Assembly: GCA_963749145.1 (NCBI GenBank)
Contig: CAVVLN010000001.1
Coordinates: 1,178,001 to 1,242,000 of the forward strand
Source: JASHPR01 sp963749145
Lineage (GTDB): Bacteria > Actinomycetota > Actinomycetes > Streptosporangiales > Streptosporangiaceae
Length of the DNA: 64,000 bases
Direction of reading: 5' to 3'
Numbering within the stretch: the stretch's first letter is position 1; each line of letters opens with the position of its first letter. The notes under the pieces are model-generated. The model was not told where the DNA came from, made no database searches, and was given only the letters and a program-made list of their open reading frames with translations. The position numbers and the translations under genes are program-made. Positions 17,602 through 26,079 of this stretch are shown piece by piece.

Positions 17602-18388
17602 CGGCTCGCGTTCGCCTCCCGGCAGGCCCGGCCTGCTCGCCGCGCCGGGCATGAGAGCCGTGGGCCGCCTCGCGCAGGGCGCGCCCGGCCGGGCCGGCCG
17701 CCCGGATCAGCGGCCTGGCCTGCAGCCCGCGGCGGCTGCCGGCGCCATCCGACAGCACGCTGGCCGCCTTCGGGTCGTGCGGCAGCGAGCCCGCGACCGG
17801 CACGCCCAGGGCCCGGGCGACCTCGCGCGGGGTGCTCGTTCCCTCGCCGATCAGCAGCAGCATCACGCGGCGGGACCCGCCGAGCAGCTGGGCCAGCATC
17901 TCGATCCGGGCCCGGGCCTTGCTGACCTGGCGCAGCGTCGGCCGCAGGACCAGCACCACCAGGCTGGCCGCGGCCAGCACCGGCTCCGGCCCGCCCCCGG
18001 CGTCGAGCCGCCCGCAGTCGGCGATCACGTCGGCGGGCTGGGCCGCGAGCATGCCCGCCAGCACCGGCCAGACCGGCCCCAGGGCGATGCTCTGCCGCGG
18101 GTCGGACAGGCCGGCCAGCAGCAGCCGTCCCCGCTCGTCATCGAGCTCGATCAGCTGCGGCCACAGCGCGGCCGCGACCGCCTCCGGGTTGTGCCCGGCC
18201 TCCATGGCCAGCGCCAGCAGCCCGGTGCGGGCCGGAAGGTGCCCGGCGAACAGCCCGGCCAGGATGTCGCCGCCGCTGGGGTCGCACTCGGCCAGGATCA
18301 CCTGGCCCGGCCAGCCGAGCGAGAGGGCCAGCGCCGCGGTGGTCACGCCCGGCGCCCCGCCCGCCGACACCAGCGCGTACAGGCTCAC
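17501..18388 (-). CDS. CpaE/MinD-like ATPase of the Tad operon
   Basis: A P-loop protein of 295 codons. It has the deviant Walker A GGAPGVTTAALALSL (Thr in place of the usual Lys at the second position), ECDPSGGD as the A' segment and ADCGRLDAGGGPEP as Walker B, as in actinobacterial CpaE-like localisers. The last 50 or so residues are Arg/Pro/Ala-rich and overlap the start of tadA. In a third frame a TGA lies exactly over the tadA ATG, so the natural end may be a 4-nt overlap with an indel upstream. Confidence 0.8.
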   Translation of the reverse strand: MSLYALVSAGGAPGVTTAALALSLGWPGQVILAECDPSGGDILAGLFAGHLPARTGLLALAMEAGHNPEAVAAALWPQLIELDDERGRLLLAGLSDPRQSIALGPVWPVLAGMLAAQPADVIADCGRLDAGGGPEPVLAAASLVVLVLRPTLRQVSKARARIEMLAQLLGGSRRVMLLLIGEGTSTPREVARALGVPVAGSLPHDPKAASVLSDGAGSRRGLQARPLIRAAGPAGRALREAAHGSHARRGEQAGPAGRRTRADDADPVAAAGGRTPAPARHGAAPPNAPGPVRPR

Positions 18389-19107
18389 GGCGTGGCCCGG
18401 CTGGTAACGACGAGGGCGACCTGCCCGGTGGCGGCCTGCTCGGCCACCTCGGGTCCGGTGGCGGCCGGGACCAGGAGGTCGACGACGTCGAAGCCGTCCT
18501 GATCGGTGACCGTGTTCACCGCCTCGACGACCGCGGCCACCGGGTGCAGGAGGACCGGCACGGCCCCGGACCCGGAGCTGCCGGACGCGGCCGGCGTGGC
18601 GACCACCAGCACCTGGTCGCCGGGGTTCAGGCCGCTGGCCGGCAGCCCGGATGGCTTGACCGCGACCGGGACCAGTTCCTGCCCGGGCCCGGGCGACAGC
18701 TTGCTGGTCAGCTCGGAGGAAGCCAGCAGCGTCCCGGGCCGCAGCGAGGTGGCCGCGACCAGCCCCACCACCTGGGGCAGCTGCCGGGCCGGGATCACCT
18801 GCAGCCCGGGCCCGGCGGCCACGGTGGTGGTGCCCACGTCGGCCGAGGTGATCACGGCCCCGACCGGCACCGCCGCGGTCACCATCACCACCGGGACCTG
18901 GTTATCTTCCCGGTGGTACAGCGCCACGCTGGCCAGGATCCCGGCCCCGATCAGCGCCGCGGCCAGGGCGATCATGGCCGGCCGCCGCCGCCGCGGGAGC
19001 CCGCGCAGCTGACCCCCCGCCATCGCCGGGGGCGGGCCGTTCGGCGTCGGAGCCGTCTCGGGATGGAAGACGGTCCCGAAATCCAGGCCGGGGTCGCTGC
19101 CGCTCAT
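18385..19107 (-). CDS. CpaB/RcpC-like SAF-domain pilus assembly protein
   Basis: A 240-residue protein: about 45 cytoplasmic residues, one membrane helix (MIALAAALIGAGILASVALY), then a SAF domain (VPVVMVTAAVPVGAVITSAD and LVAATSLRPGTLLASSEL) and a C-terminal beta domain. CpaB/RcpC proteins sit at the periplasmic or outer side of Tad pili and may bind peptidoglycan through SAF. Both ends overlap neighbours by 4 nt, so it is translated with the operon. Confidence 0.82.
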   Translation of the reverse strand: MSGSDPGLDFGTVFHPETAPTPNGPPPAMAGGQLRGLPRRRRPAMIALAAALIGAGILASVALYHREDNQVPVVMVTAAVPVGAVITSADVGTTTVAAGPGLQVIPARQLPQVVGLVAATSLRPGTLLASSELTSKLSPGPGQELVPVAVKPSGLPASGLNPGDQVLVVATPAASGSSGSGAVPVLLHPVAAVVEAVNTVTDQDGFDVVDLLVPAATGPEVAEQAATGQVALVVTSRATP

Positions 19108-20081
19108 CTACTGGTCACCAGGGCCTCTCCCGCCGCGACGCGCAGCGTTATGGGGGTACTCACCGGCCGCCCGATCGCGACCGTGCCGCCGGCGCCGCCC
19201 GAGCCGACCCAGGACACGTTCCACAGCACGGTGACCGAGGCGGCGTAGGCGTTGCCCGGCTGCCCGGCGGACGGCTGGTCGTAGGTGTAGGAGCAGTCGG
19301 TGTGCTGCGCGCTCAGCGGCTGGGCCGGCCGGTAGGCGGGGCCCGGCCCGTGGCAGGTCACGCCGGGCTGGCCACCCCCCGGCCTGAAGATGATCTGCGT
19401 TGGCACGGCCGTCGCCTGGGCCCAGACCGGGCCGGCCGCGATCACGGGGCTCTTGACCGCTCCCCAGGCGGCACCCGGTATCCAGAACCACTCCGGCAGC
19501 CCCACCAGGCCATCGCGGCCGCGGGGCGGCGCGGTCTGCACGGGCAGGTCGGGGATGACCAGGTCGCCGATCGCGATCACCGACAGCTGCTGCGGGGTGA
19601 CCGCGGGCGCGCCGGTCGCGTTGTTGACCAGGGTCACCCCGCCGAACGGCTGGGCGCCCGGGCAGGTGATCGCATCCCAGGTATGACCGGCGGGCGCCGG
19701 CCACTGCAGGCCGAGGAACCGGGCCTGCTGCTGTGACAGCGGGGTCAGCGTGCACGCCGACCGTCCGCCGCCACCGCCGCCGCCGCCGGATCCCGGCCCG
19801 CCCGGGACGCCGGTGGTGTTCGTGCACACGAACTGGTAGACGCCGTTGATCAGCTGGTAGTGACAGCCTCCGCCGGCCGGCACCTGCGGGGCCGCCGGTG
19901 CCGCCCCGGCCACGGACGCCGCCCCGGCCGCCGGGCCGGTGGCGGGCAGCACGACCGCGAGGGTGAGCGCCGCCGCCGCCAGCCCGGCGCCCAGCCGGGC
20001 GGCACCGCGCGCCAGGGCCCGGGGGGCCACCGCACGGCTGGGAATGGCACCGCGGAGGGCGGCGTGGTTCAGGGAACGCAT
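19104..20081 (-). CDS. Secreted protein of unknown function at the head of the Tad operon
   Basis: From ATG 20081 (GGTGG upstream, 13-nt overlap with the preceding gene) a 325-residue protein is made. A twin-Arg-free, Arg-rich leader and a hydrophobic Ala/Leu stretch (GAGLAAAALTLAVVLP) form a signal peptide. The mature part starts with a Cys-flanked motif (GCHYQLINGVYQFVCTN), a pure Gly run, then a beta-rich domain with several Trp and Cys. I do not recognise the family. Its place directly before cpaB suggests a pilus-associated or Tad-exported surface protein. Confidence 0.7.
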   Translation of the reverse strand: MRSLNHAALRGAIPSRAVAPRALARGAARLGAGLAAAALTLAVVLPATGPAAGAASVAGAAPAAPQVPAGGGCHYQLINGVYQFVCTNTTGVPGGPGSGGGGGGGGRSACTLTPLSQQQARFLGLQWPAPAGHTWDAITCPGAQPFGGVTLVNNATGAPAVTPQQLSVIAIGDLVIPDLPVQTAPPRGRDGLVGLPEWFWIPGAAWGAVKSPVIAAGPVWAQATAVPTQIIFRPGGGQPGVTCHGPGPAYRPAQPLSAQHTDCSYTYDQPSAGQPGNAYAASVTVLWNVSWVGSGGAGGTVAIGRPVSTPITLRVAAGEALVTSR

Positions 20082-20707
20082 GACAACACCACCGGAACCT
20101 GACCGCTGACCAGCCACCGGCCGCCGGTGAGCATCAGCGTGCTGATCATGTTGACTCGGGGACTGCCCAGGCTGCCGATCACCTGGCCGGTGCTGGCGCT
20201 CTGCACGCCGGCGTTGCTGAAGTCCGCGCAGTCGTGCACCGCCGCGCGGTCCCCGGCGACCCGCACGCTCAGGATGTGCGGCACCGGGCTGCCGTACTGG
20301 ATCTCCCCGCGGGCCCAGTCGGTCTCGAACCCGCCGATCAGCGACGAGATGGCGGCCGGGGCGGCGTACGGGGCCAGCACGGCCCGCGCGCTGGCCGGGT
20401 TCCGCGCGTCCAGGGCCTGCCCGACCGCCTGCCAGTAACCGGTGTAGGCGGCCACGACCTGGTCCTGGACGCTGGGCGTGACGCCCGCGGCCAGCGAGGC
20501 CGCCGGCGACGCCCGGGCCGCGCCCTTATGCGGCAGGGCGACAGCCGCCGGGCCGCCGCATCCCGCGACGGCCAGCGTCAGGACGGCCGCCACCGCAAGA
20601 CCGGTGGCCGCACCAGATACCGCGGACCAGCCCAACTGGTCCGCCACTCGACGGAACAGGCCGAACGCGCCGTGTAACGGCGGACGAGCGGCAGTAAGCA
20701 TAGCCAT
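20069..20707 (-). CDS. Putative lipoprotein, first gene of the Tad operon
   Basis: From ATG 20707 (GGGAG about 10 nt upstream) 212 residues. After roughly 35 residues comes a hydrophobic helix ending AVAGCGG, a lipobox-like site. The mature domain (DQVVAAYTGYWQAVGQALDARNPASA, then DWARGEIQYGSPVPHILSV and GGRWLVSGQ) resembles an NTF2/SnoaL-like fold seen in many actinobacterial lipoproteins, which is an inference from pattern only. It ends inside the start of the next gene, so it is probably the promoter-proximal member of the 11-kb Tad transcription unit. Function unknown. Confidence 0.65.
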   Translation of the reverse strand: MAMLTAARPPLHGAFGLFRRVADQLGWSAVSGAATGLAVAAVLTLAVAGCGGPAAVALPHKGAARASPAASLAAGVTPSVQDQVVAAYTGYWQAVGQALDARNPASARAVLAPYAAPAAISSLIGGFETDWARGEIQYGSPVPHILSVRVAGDRAAVHDCADFSNAGVQSASTGQVIGSLGSPRVNMISTLMLTGGRWLVSGQVPVVLSCVP

Positions 20708-21282
20708 GCGCCGCGTGCTCCCGCTGACAGTATTTGTTAGCCTGTGACCGCCGTGCCAGCATTGCGCAATCCGGCCACTGACACAAGGCCATTGGCCTAT
20801 TTGGTATGGCGTGATCATGCACGTTGTCCGAACGGCGCCCCGGCCACCCCGGCAGTGGCGGAACCTCCGCTATCGGGCTACGCGCTCACCGCGGCGACAG
20901 GCCAGGCAGACGGGCCAGCCGTCCTAGCAGCGGTCCCGCGTCCGGGTCGCGCATGCTCCGTCATAGCGGCATCTATGTCAATAGTCTTTGCGTGATTTGC
21001 CGCCGGGCGGATCATATCGGCCGGATGGTATGCCGGGCCGAATACCCAGCCGGCCGCGGGCTCAGCCAGCCGGCCGGTTCGCGCGGAAACGGTGGGGGAT
21101 TTCTTGGCCCGAGCTATACGCGACCTATGCCCCGGCCTAGCATGCGCTGATGGCCATGGTGCTGGGGCACGGTCAGGCGCCTGCTGGTCGGACGCCCGCC
21201 CCGGGCGGGTCTTGACGCGCCCTTAGCACGCGCCGGCACGCTTCGATCACCAGTGAAACGTCCCGCCGCTAGGCTCGCGCGC
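20708..21282. other. Intergenic region upstream of the Tad operon
   Basis: About 575 bp without a convincing gene. It is noticeably richer in A/T than its flanks (for example around 20735-20815 and 20985-21025), which fits a promoter region for the minus-strand Tad operon and the plus-strand P450-like gene. Short frames here have no ribosome-binding site or protein-like composition. I could not fix a specific promoter. Confidence 0.5.
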
Positions 21283-22197
21283 ATGGAGACCACCACGGGC
21301 GGGCGCCCCGCGCTGCCGCGGGTCGTCACCGACGCGTCCCTGGTCCGCGCCATCCTGGCCGATCCTGGCTATACGATGCCCGATCCGGGGCGGCACGCCC
21401 CGCCGGGCACCATGGCGTGGCTGCGCCAGAACGTGGCCAGGCACAGCAACGGCGCCGACCACGCGCGCCGCCGGGGCCTGGCCGAGGACCTGCTGCGCCG
21501 CCTGGACCCCGGCTCGCTGCGCGCCCGGGCCCGCGAAGCGGCCGACGCGGGCATCGACCAGGCGGCCGGCCGTCCCTTCGACGCGATGGCGCTGGTGGCC
21601 ACGCGGGTGCCGGGCCGGGTGCTGGCTGCGGCGCTCGGCGCCGCCGACCCGGACCTGGCCACCGACCAGCTGCCCGTGGTGGCCGCCGCCTACCTGCCGG
21701 GCGCGGCGGACCGGGGCCAGGCCGACGCCAGCGTCGCCCGGCTGGCCGGATTGCTCCCGCCCGGGCCCGACGAGCACGTCGCTGCCCGGATCGGGCTGCT
21801 GGTCCAGGCGTACGCGGCCACCGCCGGGCTGATCGGCAGCGCGGTGGCGGCCGGGCTCGCGGCGGCGCCCGGAATCGCGGCGGCGCCCGCGCCGGCCGCG
21901 GCCCTGGTGGCGCAGACGCTCCGCGGCGCGCCGCCGGTTCGGCAGACCCGGCGGGTCGCCCCGTCCGGGGAGACGATCGCGCTCGACCTCACCGCCGGGC
22001 GCGACGACCCGGCCGGGCCGGCGGCGTTCGGCTACGGCCCGCACGCCTGCCCGGGCGCCGGGCCCGCGGCCGCCCTGGCCGAGGGCGCGGCCGGGCCACT
22101 GCTGGCCCGCTGCCGGCTGACCGGCGCGCCGGTCCGCTACCCCCAGCCGCCCGCGGTGCGCGCGCCCGAGCGCCTGGAGCTGGTCGAGCGGGCCTAG
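21283..22197 (+). CDS. Short, degenerate cytochrome P450-like protein
   Basis: A 304-residue protein from ATG 21283. The heme-ligand loop is intact: FGYGPHACPG matches FxxGxxxCxG, with Cys as thiolate ligand. Upstream, AQTLRGAPPVRQTRRVA aligns with the K-helix region of bacterial P450s, where ExxR is expected, but the Glu is replaced by Gln (QTLR). The usual stretch between the K-helix and heme loop is much shortened, and the I-helix AGxxT motif is not clear (AYAATAGLIG). At about 100 residues shorter than normal P450s it may be a non-oxidising relative or a decayed gene. Its stop overlaps the convergent PsiE-like gene. Confidence 0.65.
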   Translation: METTTGGRPALPRVVTDASLVRAILADPGYTMPDPGRHAPPGTMAWLRQNVARHSNGADHARRRGLAEDLLRRLDPGSLRARAREAADAGIDQAAGRPFDAMALVATRVPGRVLAAALGAADPDLATDQLPVVAAAYLPGAADRGQADASVARLAGLLPPGPDEHVAARIGLLVQAYAATAGLIGSAVAAGLAAAPGIAAAPAPAAALVAQTLRGAPPVRQTRRVAPSGETIALDLTAGRDDPAGPAAFGYGPHACPGAGPAAALAEGAAGPLLARCRLTGAPVRYPQPPAVRAPERLELVERA

Positions 22198-22721
22198 TCC
22201 GAGCCCAGCTCGTCGCTCTTCTCGAACCGGCTGACCAGGATCAGGCTCAGCACGAACACCGCCACCATCGCGAGCAGCAGCGCCAGCACGGACGTGCTGA
22301 CCAGCTGCTCGCCGCTGAGCACGAAGAGGATCTTCCTGATCACGGCGACCAGGCCGACGACGATGAACGGCTGGGCCACCAGCCGGTGCGAGCGCAGCGA
22401 GAGCACCACCGTGTGCACGATCTCCACCAGGATCAGCACCAGCAGCACGTCGTCGAGCAGGATGGTGGCGGCGGCCGTGACGGAGCCGGCCGACAGGATT
22501 CCGGACCGCGACAGCGAGTGGGCGAAGTCCGCGATGCCGGAGATCAGCAGGATCGCGGCCAGCACGACCAGGACGGCGCCGACGACCACGGTGACGACGT
22601 CCTGGGCGTGCTCGAGCCAGAGCATGGACCGGGTCATGCCCCAGATCCCGGGGCGCGGGGACCGCCCGGCCCGGCCGGGGCGGCCCGGCCGCCCCGAGCG
22701 GTCACCCCCCGACTCGGCCAC
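22194..22721 (-). CDS. PsiE-like (phosphate-starvation-inducible) membrane protein
   Basis: A 175-residue protein with four hydrophobic helices. LVAQPFIVVGLVAVIRKILF is the conserved PsiE-family block, and LLDDVLLVLILVEIVHTV another. The first 28 residues are Arg/Gly-rich; an internal ATG at residue 29 is an alternative start. It begins 17 nt after ilvD and may be read from that operon. PsiE function is poorly defined. It ends in a 4-nt convergent overlap with the P450-like gene. Confidence 0.78.
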   Translation of the reverse strand: MAESGGDRSGRPGRPGRAGRSPRPGIWGMTRSMLWLEHAQDVVTVVVGAVLVVLAAILLISGIADFAHSLSRSGILSAGSVTAAATILLDDVLLVLILVEIVHTVVLSLRSHRLVAQPFIVVGLVAVIRKILFVLSGEQLVSTSVLALLLAMVAVFVLSLILVSRFEKSDELGSD

Positions 22722-22738
22722 GGGCCCGCCTCACCCGG

Positions 22739-24430
22739 TCAGGACACGGCGCCGGGCACCGTGCAGACCGCCCCCCGGTCCGCGCCGGAGACCAGCGCCG
22801 CGTACTTGGCCATGGCCCCGCTGGTGTAGTTGGGCGCCCGGCGCTGCCACTGTTGGCGCCGCCGGGCCAGCTCGGCGTCGTCGACGGTCAGCTCCAGCCG
22901 CCGCCGCGGGACGTCCAGGACGATGCCGTCGCCGTCGCGGACCAGCGCGATCGGGCCGCCGTCCCAGGCTTCCGGCGCGGCGTGCGCCACGCACGCCCCG
23001 AACGTGGCGCCCGAGAACCGCCCGTCGGTCACCAGGACCACCTCGCGGCCGAGCCCGGCGCCCTTGATGGCGGCGGTGACCGCGAGCATCTCGCGCATGC
23101 CCGGGCCGCCCCGGGGACCCTCGTTCCTGATCACCAGGACGTCGCCCTGGCCGACTTGCCGCGCGGTGACCGCGGCGAAGCAGTCTTCCTCGCACTCGAA
23201 GACCCGCGCGCGCCCCTCGAACCTGAGCGTCTCGATCCCCGGCGTCTTCACCACCGCGCCGTTCGGCACCAGGTTCCCCCGCAGCACCGCCAGGCCGCCG
23301 TCGGGCTGGAACGGCTCCTTGGCGGGCCGCACGACCTGGCCGTCGGGCTCGAACGCGTCGGCCACGTTCTGGCCGAGCGTCCGGCCGTTCACCGTCATCG
23401 CGTCGCCGTCGACCAGGCCGGCCGACAGCAGCTCGCGCAGGATCACCGGGACGCCGCCGACCTGGTCGAGCTCGCTCATGACGTAGAGCCCGGACGGCCG
23501 CACCGAGGCGATCACCGGGGTGCGGCGGCTCACCGCGTCGAAGTCGTCCAGGGTCAGCTCGACCCCGGCCTCGTGGGCGATGGCCAGCAGGTGCAGCACC
23601 GCGTTGGTCGACCCGGCCGTGGCCATCACCACGGTGGCCGCGTTCAGGAACGCCGCACTGGTCATGATCTGGCGCGGCCGCAGGCCGGCGGCCAGCGCCT
23701 CGACCACGGCCATCCCGGTCCGCCGGGCCAGGTCGGTCCGCTCGGCCGAGACCGCGGGCGGCGACGCCTCGCCCGGCAGCGTCATGCCCAGCGCCTCGGC
23801 GCACATCGACATCGTGTTGGCCGTGTACATGCCGGCGCAGGAGCCGGCGCCCGGGCAGGCGGCCCGCTCGATCGCCAGCAGGTCGGCGTCGGTGACCTCG
23901 CCGGCCGCGTGCCCGCCGACCGCCTCGAATACGTCCTGGATGGTCAGCGACCGGCCCAGCGCGTGCCCGGGCAGGATCGTGCCGCCGTAGAGGAAGGCGG
24001 CGGGCAGGTCCAGCCGGGCGCACGCCATCAGCATGCCCGGCAGCGACTTGTCGCAGCCGGCGATCGTGACCATCGCGTCGAACTGCTCCGCCTGCATCAT
24101 CAGCTCGACCGAGTCGGCGATGATCTCGCGGCTGACCAGCGACGCCTTCATGCCCTCGGTGCCCATCGAGATCCCGTCCGAGACCGCGATCGTGCCGAAC
24201 TCCAGCGGCACCGCGCCGGCCTGCCTGACCCCCTCCTTGGCCGCGGTGGCCAGCCCGTCCAGGTGCACGTTGCACGGGGTGACCTCGTTCCACGACGAGG
24301 CCACGGCCACCTGCGGGAGCTGCAGGTCCTGCTCGGACAGGCCGACGGCGCGCAGCATGGCGCGCGCCGGGGCCCGGGACGGACCGGTGGTGAGCGGGCC
24401 GGACCGCGGCCTCGGCAGCTGGGCAGTCAT
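22739..24430 (-). CDS. ilvD: Dihydroxy-acid dehydratase
   Basis: A 563-residue Fe-S dehydratase that converts 2,3-dihydroxy-isovalerate and 2,3-dihydroxy-3-methylvalerate to the 2-oxo acids of valine and isoleucine. Cluster cysteines are seen in VTPCNVHL, AGCDKSLPGM and GAGSCAGMYTANTM. Other signatures are GISMGTEGMK, RNEGPRGGPGM and TDGRFSG. The ATG overlaps the cimA stop by 4 nt, making it the last biosynthetic gene of the ilv/leu operon. Confidence 0.96.
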   Translation of the reverse strand: MTAQLPRPRSGPLTTGPSRAPARAMLRAVGLSEQDLQLPQVAVASSWNEVTPCNVHLDGLATAAKEGVRQAGAVPLEFGTIAVSDGISMGTEGMKASLVSREIIADSVELMMQAEQFDAMVTIAGCDKSLPGMLMACARLDLPAAFLYGGTILPGHALGRSLTIQDVFEAVGGHAAGEVTDADLLAIERAACPGAGSCAGMYTANTMSMCAEALGMTLPGEASPPAVSAERTDLARRTGMAVVEALAAGLRPRQIMTSAAFLNAATVVMATAGSTNAVLHLLAIAHEAGVELTLDDFDAVSRRTPVIASVRPSGLYVMSELDQVGGVPVILRELLSAGLVDGDAMTVNGRTLGQNVADAFEPDGQVVRPAKEPFQPDGGLAVLRGNLVPNGAVVKTPGIETLRFEGRARVFECEEDCFAAVTARQVGQGDVLVIRNEGPRGGPGMREMLAVTAAIKGAGLGREVVLVTDGRFSGATFGACVAHAAPEAWDGGPIALVRDGDGIVLDVPRRRLELTVDDAELARRRQQWQRRAPNYTSGAMAKYAALVSGADRGAVCTVPGAVS

Positions 24431-26079
24431 GCGTTCTCCGGGATCGTCTCGAGCTCACGGGAGGGGTCCTGCGGGGTGCGGGGTGCCTCGGCGCCCGCGC
24501 GCAGCAGGCCGTAGGCGACACCGTCGGCAAGAGCCTCCCACGAGGCGGTGACGATGTCGTCGGAAACGCCGACCGTGGTCCATTCCCCCACGGTGTCGGC
24601 TGAGGTGAGCATCACCCGGGTGACCGCGCTGGTCGCCGCCCGGCCGTCCAGGATCCGCACCTTGTAGTCGACCAGGTGGATGCCGGACAGGGCCGGGTAG
24701 AAGCCGCTCAGCGCGCGGCGCAGCGCCTGGTCCAGCGCGTGCACCGGGCCCACGCCCTCGCCGACCGCCACCACCCGCTCGCCCGCGTGCCGCAGCCGCA
24801 CGATCGCCTCGCTGCGGTCCTCGGCCGCGGACCGCTCGATCATCACCCGGTAGCTGTCCAGCGTGAACCACGCGGGGAGCGCCCCGACGATCCGGCGCAC
24901 CAGCAGCTCGAACGAGGCGTCGGCCGCCTCGTACGCGTAGCCGCGGTGCTCGGCCGCCTTGACCTGGTCCAGCACCTCGGTGGCCTGCTCGGCCGTGAGG
25001 TCCAGGCCGAGCTCGGCGGCCTTGGCCAGCACGTTGCTGCGCCCGGCCAGCTCGCTGACCAGGATCCGCTGCTGGTTGCCGACCGCGCCGGGGTCGATGT
25101 GCGCGTACGCGTCCGGCCGCCGCGCGATCGCCGAGGCGTGCAGGCCGGCCTTGGTCGCGAACGCCGAGGAGCCGACGTAGGGCTGGCGCGAGGCCAGCGG
25201 CAGGTTGGCGTACTCGGCGATGGTCCGGGCCGTGGAGGCCAGCTCGGCCAGGCGGCCGGGCGGCAGCAGCTCGTGCCCGCGCTTGAGCGCCAGGGTTGCG
25301 ATGATCGCGAACAGGTCGGCGTTGCCGCAGCGCTCGCCGTAGCCGTTCGCCGCGCCCTGCACGTGCCGGGCCCCGCCGGACACGGCCACCACCGAGTTGG
25401 CCACCGCGCAGGCCGAGTCGTTGTGGAAGTGCACGCCGACCCGGGCGCCGCCGGCCGAGGCGCTGACCTCGGCGACCACGCGGGCGGCGTCGTCGGGCAG
25501 CGTGCCGCCGTTGGTGTCGCACAGCGCGAGCGTGTCGGCGCCCGCCGCGACCGCGGCCTCCAGCACGGCTAGGGCGTAGCCGCGGTCGGCCTGGTAGCCG
25601 TCGAAGAAGTGCTCGGCGTCGAACACGACCCGCCGCCCGGCGGCCGTCATGAACGCCACCGAGTCGGCCACCATGGCCAGGTTCTCCTCGCGGGTGGTGC
25701 GCAGCGCCTCGTCGACGTGCAGCGTCCACGCCTTGCCGACCAGCGTCACGATCGGCGTGCGCGCGGCCAGCAGGGCCTGCAGGTTCGCGTCGTCGTCGAC
25801 ACCGCGGCGCGGCATCCGGGTGGCGCCGAACGCGGCCAGCTTCGCGTGCTTCCAGTCCAGCTCGCTGGCCCGGGCGAAGAACTCCGCGTCCTTGGGGTTG
25901 GACCCGGGCCACCCGCCTTCCACCACGTCCACGCCCAGCGCGTCGAGCGCCGCGGCGACCCGGAGCTTGTCGGCCACGGTCAGGTCGAGGCCGACCTGCT
26001 GCGAGCCGTCACGCAGGGTGGTGTCGTAGATCTCGACCTTGGGCTGCTCCGGCCCGGCGAGGCCGCCGTCCGCGCTCAT
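24427..26079 (-). CDS. cimA: (R)-citramalate synthase
   Basis: A 550-residue member of the DRE-TIM metallolyase family. The TIM barrel starts EIYDTTLRDGSQQVGLDLT; VVEGGWPGSNPKD is characteristic of CimA-type rather than LeuA sequences, and HFHNDSACAVAN holds metal-binding His residues. The C-terminal third (about 400-550) is the regulatory domain. The enzyme joins pyruvate and acetyl-CoA into citramalate, which LeuCD and LeuB convert to 2-oxobutyrate for isoleucine. It overlaps leuB and ilvD by 4 nt each. A LeuA-like activity cannot be excluded from sequence alone. Confidence 0.92.
   Translation of the reverse strand: MSADGGLAGPEQPKVEIYDTTLRDGSQQVGLDLTVADKLRVAAALDALGVDVVEGGWPGSNPKDAEFFARASELDWKHAKLAAFGATRMPRRGVDDDANLQALLAARTPIVTLVGKAWTLHVDEALRTTREENLAMVADSVAFMTAAGRRVVFDAEHFFDGYQADRGYALAVLEAAVAAGADTLALCDTNGGTLPDDAARVVAEVSASAGGARVGVHFHNDSACAVANSVVAVSGGARHVQGAANGYGERCGNADLFAIIATLALKRGHELLPPGRLAELASTARTIAEYANLPLASRQPYVGSSAFATKAGLHASAIARRPDAYAHIDPGAVGNQQRILVSELAGRSNVLAKAAELGLDLTAEQATEVLDQVKAAEHRGYAYEAADASFELLVRRIVGALPAWFTLDSYRVMIERSAAEDRSEAIVRLRHAGERVVAVGEGVGPVHALDQALRRALSGFYPALSGIHLVDYKVRILDGRAATSAVTRVMLTSADTVGEWTTVGVSDDIVTASWEALADGVAYGLLRAGAEAPRTPQDPSRELETIPENA

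Noticed and set aside
20744..20995. 83-codon plus-strand frame in the region before the Tad operon
   Set aside because: No ribosome-binding site, no recognisable motif and atypical composition in a probable promoter region.
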